A DNA stretch of 64,000 nucleotides from Paucibacter_B soli (GTDB lineage: Bacteria; Pseudomonadota; Gammaproteobacteria; Burkholderiales; Burkholderiaceae_C). The notes beneath the pieces are model-generated. The model saw only the letters and a program-made list of their open reading frames with translations, did no database searches and had not been told where the DNA came from. Where the stretch lies: assembly GCF_037482845.1 (NCBI RefSeq), contig NZ_JBBHJW010000002.1, positions 434,001 to 498,000 of the forward strand. The letters run 5' to 3'. Made by a program: the position numbers and the translations under genes. Of this stretch, positions 58,412 through 64,000 are shown piece after piece. How positions within the stretch are numbered: position 1 is the first letter of the stretch; every line of letters starts with the position of its first letter.

Positions 58412-58521
58412 GAACGGGGCAGGGAGCGCCGGTAGGAGCAGTCAGCGCATGCTAGGCCAGGCACAGGCGGCTTGTCTTGAAGCTTTGCGACACCCCGGTT
58501 CTTTCTATACTGCCGCCCATC

Positions 58522-59430
58522 ATGCATGCCCCAGCCTCGCCCACCCGCCGTCGCGAGCACGCCCAGCTGCTGCTGCCGCGTCTGTCGCTGAGCCATTGCG
58601 TGCAGGCCCTCTTGCTGCGCGACACGCGCGGGCTGCAGCTGGACGATCAGCAGCGCCGCAGCTACTTCCCCTGCACGCCGATGTGTAGCATCACCTGGAT
58701 TTTTGAGGGCCAGGTCGAGCTGTTCGAACAGCCGCCGGGCGGCCGGGAGGAGGGGCCGCGCCGGCCCATGCCGTCGGAGGTGGTGTTCGCCGGCCCGTGG
58801 ACGCGGCCAGTGGCGAGCTGGAGCGCCGGCCCGGTGCATCTGATGAAGCTGATGCTGCGCCCCGACGCGCTGGAGGCGCTCACCGGCATCGCGCCGGCCG
58901 CCTGGGTCAATCGCGTGGCGCCGGCGCGCGAGGTGCTGGATGTGCCCTGGTGGCAGCTCTGCCGCGAGGTGCACGAGGCCGGCGACGACGCCGCACGGAT
59001 CGACCTGCTGGAGCGTCGGCTGGACGGCTGGTGGCAGCGTGCGCGGCCCGCAGTGTCGGCCGGCGTGCATCGCATCGAGGACTGGAGCCAGGGCCTGGCA
59101 TTGCGCGCCGCCACCTCGGCGCTGGGCCGCAGCGTGCGCCAGATCGAGCGGCGCATCAAGCAGTGGACCGGACAGCCGCTGCGCGAGTTGCGCGGCATGG
59201 GCAGGTCGGAGCGCGCCTTCTTCGAAGCGGTGTTGGCCACCCAGCGCGATGACTGGAGCTGGGCCGATGTGGCCGAGCAGGCCGGCTATGCGGATCAGTC
59301 GCATCTATGCCGCCAGACCCGGCGCGTGACCGGTTTCTCGCCCGAGGAATTGCGCCGTCGCATGGACGACGAGAGCTTCTGGGCCTATCGCGTCTGGGGC
59401 ATGGCGGCGCTGCAGCCGCCCTGGAGCTAG
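58522..59430 (+). CDS. AraC-family transcriptional regulator
   Basis: A 302-aa regulator. The C-terminal HTH_18 domain (about 200-290) has AATSALGRSVRQIERRIKQW and DVAEQAGYADQSHLCRQTRR, then TGFSPEELRRR. The N-terminal part is an unidentified sensor region. Start 58522 is the first ATG; a TTG at 58477 would extend it by 15 residues. It may control the divergent glycosyltransferase. The stop is four bases from the histidine kinase end. Confidence 0.85.
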   Translation: MHAPASPTRRREHAQLLLPRLSLSHCVQALLLRDTRGLQLDDQQRRSYFPCTPMCSITWIFEGQVELFEQPPGGREEGPRRPMPSEVVFAGPWTRPVASWSAGPVHLMKLMLRPDALEALTGIAPAAWVNRVAPAREVLDVPWWQLCREVHEAGDDAARIDLLERRLDGWWQRARPAVSAGVHRIEDWSQGLALRAATSALGRSVRQIERRIKQWTGQPLRELRGMGRSERAFFEAVLATQRDDWSWADVAEQAGYADQSHLCRQTRRVTGFSPEELRRRMDDESFWAYRVWGMAALQPPWS

Positions 59431-59434
59431 CAGG

Positions 59435-61018
<1,584 letters not shown>

Positions 61019-61157
61019 GGGCACTTGCAGGCCTTTGCTTGAATGTCGTCTCCCAGGCTCCGGCCGCTTGGCAGCAGGCGGGATGTGGCGCGATTATCCA
61101 CACAAAACCAGGGGCCCAAGCGCCCGGGTGCCGGGTCTTGCCCCGCATGCAACACGC

Positions 61158-62195
61158 TTAGGCGGACAGCGATTCCTGTGCCGACAGCACCGTGACGCGG
61201 TTGCGGCCGCCGCGCTTGGAAGCCTGCAGCGCCAGGTCGGCGCGCGCCAGAAAGGCGCTCGGCGCCTCGCCCTGGCCCAGCTGGGTCACGCCCAGCGAGA
61301 GCGTCACGCGTGCTGGACCCTGGCTGTCGGTGGCGATGCCGGTGCCGGCCATGCCCTCGCGCAGCTGCTCGGCCAGCATCAGCGCCTCGTGCAGGCCGGC
61401 CTCGGGCATCAGCAGGGCAAACTCCTCGCCGCCCACGCGCGCCACCAGATGATGGCTCTGCGCGCAGCGCTGCAGCACGCGCGCCACGCTGCGCAGCACC
61501 TGATCGCCGAAGTCCAGGCCGTAGCGTTCGTTGAGCTGGCGAAAGCCATCGATGTCGCTGAGCAGCAGGCAGGGCGCCACCGGGCTGCCGGCATGCTCAC
61601 TCTGCGCGCATTCATTCAGGCGCTGCTCGAAGGCGCGGCGATTGGCCAGGCCGGTGAGGGCGTCCAGCAGCACCTCGCCGCGCGTGCGCTCGACCTCGTG
61701 GCGCAGGTGTTCGATCTCCGACTGGCTGGCATGCAGGCGCGCGCGCAGCGCCTTCATGGTGGACTGCATGTCCTGGGTGCCGGCCATCAGCTCGGCCAGC
61801 ACCTGGGTGTGCTGGCCCGGCGCGGCGCTGCGCAGCTGTTCGTTCCAGCGCCCCAGCGAGCGACCGAAGGCCTGGGTCTGGTCTTCGGCGAGTTCGGCGC
61901 TGTGGGCGATCTGGCCCAGCACATTGCCCAGGCCCTCGCTCAGTCGGGTGGCGCTCTCGGTATCGAGCTCGGCGATATGGCTGCGGTAGAGCTCCCAGGT
62001 CTGCGTCTCGTCGAGCGGGCGATTGCCCTGGGTCAGTTCCTGCAGGGCCTGGGCCAGCGCCGGGTTGCTGCCGCTGACGAATTCGTACCACACGGCGTAG
62101 CTGACCGGATGGAGGGCGGCGCGCTGGCGCGACATCATGGGCAAGGCGGTGCGCAAGTACTCGGCGCTGCGTGCGATGCTGTCTTGATACCTCAT
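61158..62195 (-). CDS. Diguanylate cyclase (GGDEF domain)
   Basis: A 345-aa protein. The C-terminal GGDEF domain (about 170-340) keeps the active-site motif as GGEEF (RVGGEEFALL) with DALTGLANRRAFEQRLNE and LLLSDIDGFRQLNERYG, so it should make cyclic di-GMP. No inhibitory RxxD site appears ahead of GGEEF (four residues before is H-L-V-A). The N-terminal part (about 1-150) is helical and unassigned. Start 62195 gives the usual length; longer frames begin outside. Confidence 0.88.
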   Translation of the reverse strand: MRYQDSIARSAEYLRTALPMMSRQRAALHPVSYAVWYEFVSGSNPALAQALQELTQGNRPLDETQTWELYRSHIAELDTESATRLSEGLGNVLGQIAHSAELAEDQTQAFGRSLGRWNEQLRSAAPGQHTQVLAELMAGTQDMQSTMKALRARLHASQSEIEHLRHEVERTRGEVLLDALTGLANRRAFEQRLNECAQSEHAGSPVAPCLLLSDIDGFRQLNERYGLDFGDQVLRSVARVLQRCAQSHHLVARVGGEEFALLMPEAGLHEALMLAEQLREGMAGTGIATDSQGPARVTLSLGVTQLGQGEAPSAFLARADLALQASKRGGRNRVTVLSAQESLSA

Positions 62196-62465
62196 GCTCT
62201 GATTCCTGCTTCCCCGACTATGCAAATGCGCCATGGCCCTGCATAGAGGCAGCCGGCTGGCTGCCGTGGCGGCTCCCTTGTGCGCACATTCATTCTTCAA
62301 TCCGCCTCGTGCGGGCGGTGCTGGGGCCTGTATCGGAAGCCTCGGGCCGCACTTGAGGCGGCCGAGTTGCAAAAGATGAAACCGAGCCTGATATGCGTCA
62401 ATACGTCACGGATCACGGCCCCTCAGCATCGCGTTCCTGCCCCTTTTCGCAGATGCGAGCGCGCC

Positions 62466-63680
62466 ATGAATCTTCCCTTCGTTGCCCCCGAGCTGGGCGC
62501 CTTGTTTGAACGCAGCGGGCTCAAGCCGCTGATGCTGCGCGGCCGCGCCTTGCTGCCCATCGTGCAGGGCGGCATGGGGGTGGGCGTGAGCGCGCAGCGC
62601 CTGGCCGGCGCGGTGGCGGCCGAGGGCGGCATGGGCACGCTGAGCTCGGTGGACCTGCGCCGCCACCATCCCGACCTGATGGCCCGCACCGAGGGCCACC
62701 ATGCCGGCGAGGAGGCCAAGCGCGTCATCAACGCGGCGAATCTGGAGGCCCTGGGCCGCGAGATCGCCGGTGCGCGCGCGCGCTCGGCCGGCCGCGGCCT
62801 GGTGGCGCTGAACGTGATGAGGGCGGTGAGCGAATACGCCGCCTCGGTGCGCAAGGCGCTGGAGGCCGGCATCGACGCGGTGGTGGTGGGTGCGGGCCTG
62901 CCGCTGGACCTGCCCGAGCTGGCCCAGGACCATCCCGACACCTTGCTGATGCCCATCCTCAGCGATGCACGCGGCGTGCAGCTGATCGTCAAGAAGTGGG
63001 AGCGCAAGAAGCGCCTGCCCGATGCCATCGTGATCGAACACCCGCGCCTGGCCGGCGGTCATCTGGGCGCGGCGCGCATCAGCGATCTGCAGGACGGGCG
63101 CTTCGACTTCGAACGCGCCATCCCCGAATGCCTGGAGTTCTTCGAGCGTGCCGGCCTGGCCGGGCGGATTCCGCTCATCGCCGCCGGCGGCGTGCGCAGC
63201 TTCGAGGACATTGCGCGCCTGCAGGCGCTGGGCGCGGCCGGCGTGCAGCTGGGCACGCCGTTTGCGGTCACCGAGGAGGCCGACGCCCACCCCGACTTCA
63301 AGCGCGTGCTGGCCGAGGCGCGCGACGAGGACCTGCTGGAGTTCACCAGCGTGGCCGGCCTGCCGGCGCGCGCCGTGGGCACGCCTTGGCTGAAGGCCTA
63401 TCTGAAGATCGAGCAGAAGCTGCAGGCGGTGGCGCATGTGAAGAGCCGCTGCACCAAGGCGTTTGACTGCCTGGCGCAATGCGGCCTGCGCGACGGGCTG
63501 AAGGACTGGGGCCAGTTCTGCATCGACAACCAGCTCGCCGCCGCGCTGCGCGGCGACCTCAAGAAGGGTCTGTTCTTCCGCGGTGCCGGCAGTCTGCCTT
63601 TCGGTGAGCAGATCCGCAGCGTACGCGAGCTGATGGAGAAGCTGCTCACCGCCGCCGCGCCGCTGCCGCAGACAAGCTGA
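62466..63680 (+). CDS. Nitronate monooxygenase-like flavoprotein
   Basis: A 404-aa FMN TIM-barrel protein related to 2-nitropropane dioxygenase/nitronate monooxygenase. LLPIVQGGMGVGVSAQRLAG, VIEHPRLAGGHLG and LIAAGGVRSFEDIARLQALG with GVQLGTPFAVTEEA are the flavin-binding regions. The C-terminus has CTKAFDCLAQCGL with cysteines. It oxidises nitronates, a possible link to nitrogen chemistry, but such genes are widespread. The preceding 270 bases (62196-62465) show no gene. Confidence 0.85.
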   Translation: MNLPFVAPELGALFERSGLKPLMLRGRALLPIVQGGMGVGVSAQRLAGAVAAEGGMGTLSSVDLRRHHPDLMARTEGHHAGEEAKRVINAANLEALGREIAGARARSAGRGLVALNVMRAVSEYAASVRKALEAGIDAVVVGAGLPLDLPELAQDHPDTLLMPILSDARGVQLIVKKWERKKRLPDAIVIEHPRLAGGHLGAARISDLQDGRFDFERAIPECLEFFERAGLAGRIPLIAAGGVRSFEDIARLQALGAAGVQLGTPFAVTEEADAHPDFKRVLAEARDEDLLEFTSVAGLPARAVGTPWLKAYLKIEQKLQAVAHVKSRCTKAFDCLAQCGLRDGLKDWGQFCIDNQLAAALRGDLKKGLFFRGAGSLPFGEQIRSVRELMEKLLTAAAPLPQTS

Positions 63681-63732
63681 GCTTGCTGCTTGGCGAAGCG
63701 CGGGCTGCGCGAACGCTTCCTAGAATGGCCGG

Positions 63733-64000
63733 ATGACATCCAAACCCGCCCTGGGCCCCGGCCTCGCCCTGGCCTCGATGGGCGCGGTGGCCTTTTCGGG
63801 CAAGGCCATCATCGTCAAGCTGGCCTACCGTCACGGCGTGGATGCGGTCACCCTGATCATGCTGCGCATGCTGTTCGCGCTGCCGCTGTTCCTGGCGCTG
63901 GCCTGGTGGGCGGGGCGCGGCAAGCCGGCGCTGACGCGGCGCGACTGGCGTGTCATCCTGGGCCTGGGCTTCAGCGGCTACTACCTGGCGAGCTTTCTGG
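63733..64000 (+). CDS. EamA/DMT-family transporter, 5' part (cut by window edge)
   Basis: An ATG at 63733 opens a frame that runs off the end: MTSKPALGPGLALASMGAVA, then GKAIIVKLAYRHGVDAVTLI and LGFSGYYLASFL. At least three hydrophobic segments and an FSGKAIIVK motif fit the first half of an EamA (RhaT-like) permease. Substrate unknown. It is missing from automated ORF lists because it has no stop inside the window. Confidence 0.7.
   Translation, partial: MTSKPALGPGLALASMGAVAFSGKAIIVKLAYRHGVDAVTLIMLRMLFALPLFLALAWWAGRGKPALTRRDWRVILGLGFSGYYLASFL

Noticed and set aside
61094..61102. A DnaA-box match (TTATCCACA) between the histidine kinase and diguanylate cyclase
   Set aside because: A single 9-base match with no further boxes, no AT-rich unwinding element and no replication genes nearby is expected by chance.

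Overview
This is a GC-rich window from a betaproteobacterium, most likely Burkholderiales. The inference rests on gene content and protein style (narX/narL, the norCBQD and nirE-nirCF-DL-G-H-J-N layouts, DNR-type regulators, a split nrdD/nrdG); no 16S or other marker is present. Almost the whole window is an anaerobic-respiration supercluster for reducing nitrate to nitrite, NO and N2O. No nos (N2O reductase) or nap genes occur in these 64 kb.

Layout. 1-1554: the end of narX, then narL. 1.66-5.7 kb: ubiU-ubiV-ubiT (O2-independent ubiquinone synthesis) behind an FNR-type box, then a 2-keto acid decarboxylase. 5.8-7.4 kb: a chemoreceptor. 7.4-10.3 kb: an accessory patch with a ChpB/MazF-like toxin whose antitoxin is only a stub, a secreted serine hydrolase, and a less GC-rich coiled-coil ORF joined to unrelated sequence. 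10.3-13.7 kb: the class III ribonucleotide reductase, with tandem NrdR-box-like sites, nrdD lacking its glycyl-radical tail, a separate 60-aa radical-domain gene, and nrdG. 13.8-19.3 kb: norC-norB-norQ, a membrane polyferredoxin, norD. 19.4-20.9 kb: two DNR-like regulators, each behind an FNR/DNR box. 20.9-28.2 kb: heme d1 synthesis (nirE divergent from nirC-nirF-nirDL-nirG-nirH-nirJ-nirN). 28.3-30.4 kb: four small minus-strand genes, one with a long Ala-Pro repeat. 30.6-35.3 kb: nirS, nirT, a haem protein with an ethylbenzene-dehydrogenase-like domain, a cupredoxin, a truncated d1-propeller protein and a SirB2-like protein. 35.3-38.4 kb: subtilase, acyltransferase and DGC-domain protein on the minus strand. 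38.4-44.3 kb: an NO-response operon (DUF2249, nnrS, nsrR, ccoG, an NnrS-like protein, DUF59, a membrane protein) behind adjoining FNR/DNR-like and NsrR-like sites. 44.4-57.1 kb: a Crp/Fnr gene divergent from narK1-narK2-narGHJI-ppi, then carbonic anhydrase and UspA. 57.1-64 kb: ordinary genes (glycosyltransferase, AraC regulator, histidine kinase, diguanylate cyclase, nitronate monooxygenase, start of an EamA transporter).

How the parts fit. NarXL and Crp/Fnr regulators sense nitrate and NO or low oxygen. NarK proteins move nitrate and nitrite, NarGHI makes nitrite using quinol, and UbiUVT can supply ubiquinone without O2. NirS reduces nitrite to NO using heme d1 made by the nirE-nirN set, NorCB reduces NO to N2O, and the NsrR operon handles NO stress. 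NrdD/NrdG allow DNA synthesis without oxygen. Boxes of the form TTGA-N6-TCAA recur before ubiU, both dnr genes, nirE/nirC, nirS, the NsrR operon and narK, with a weaker one before norC, so much of the window looks like one regulon.

Most worth a second look: the two-gene NrdD with its NrdR-box pair; the nirS-operon tail with a CX3CH motif, a cupredoxin and a half-length d1 protein; the polyferredoxin inside the nor operon; and the dual-site NO-response operon.
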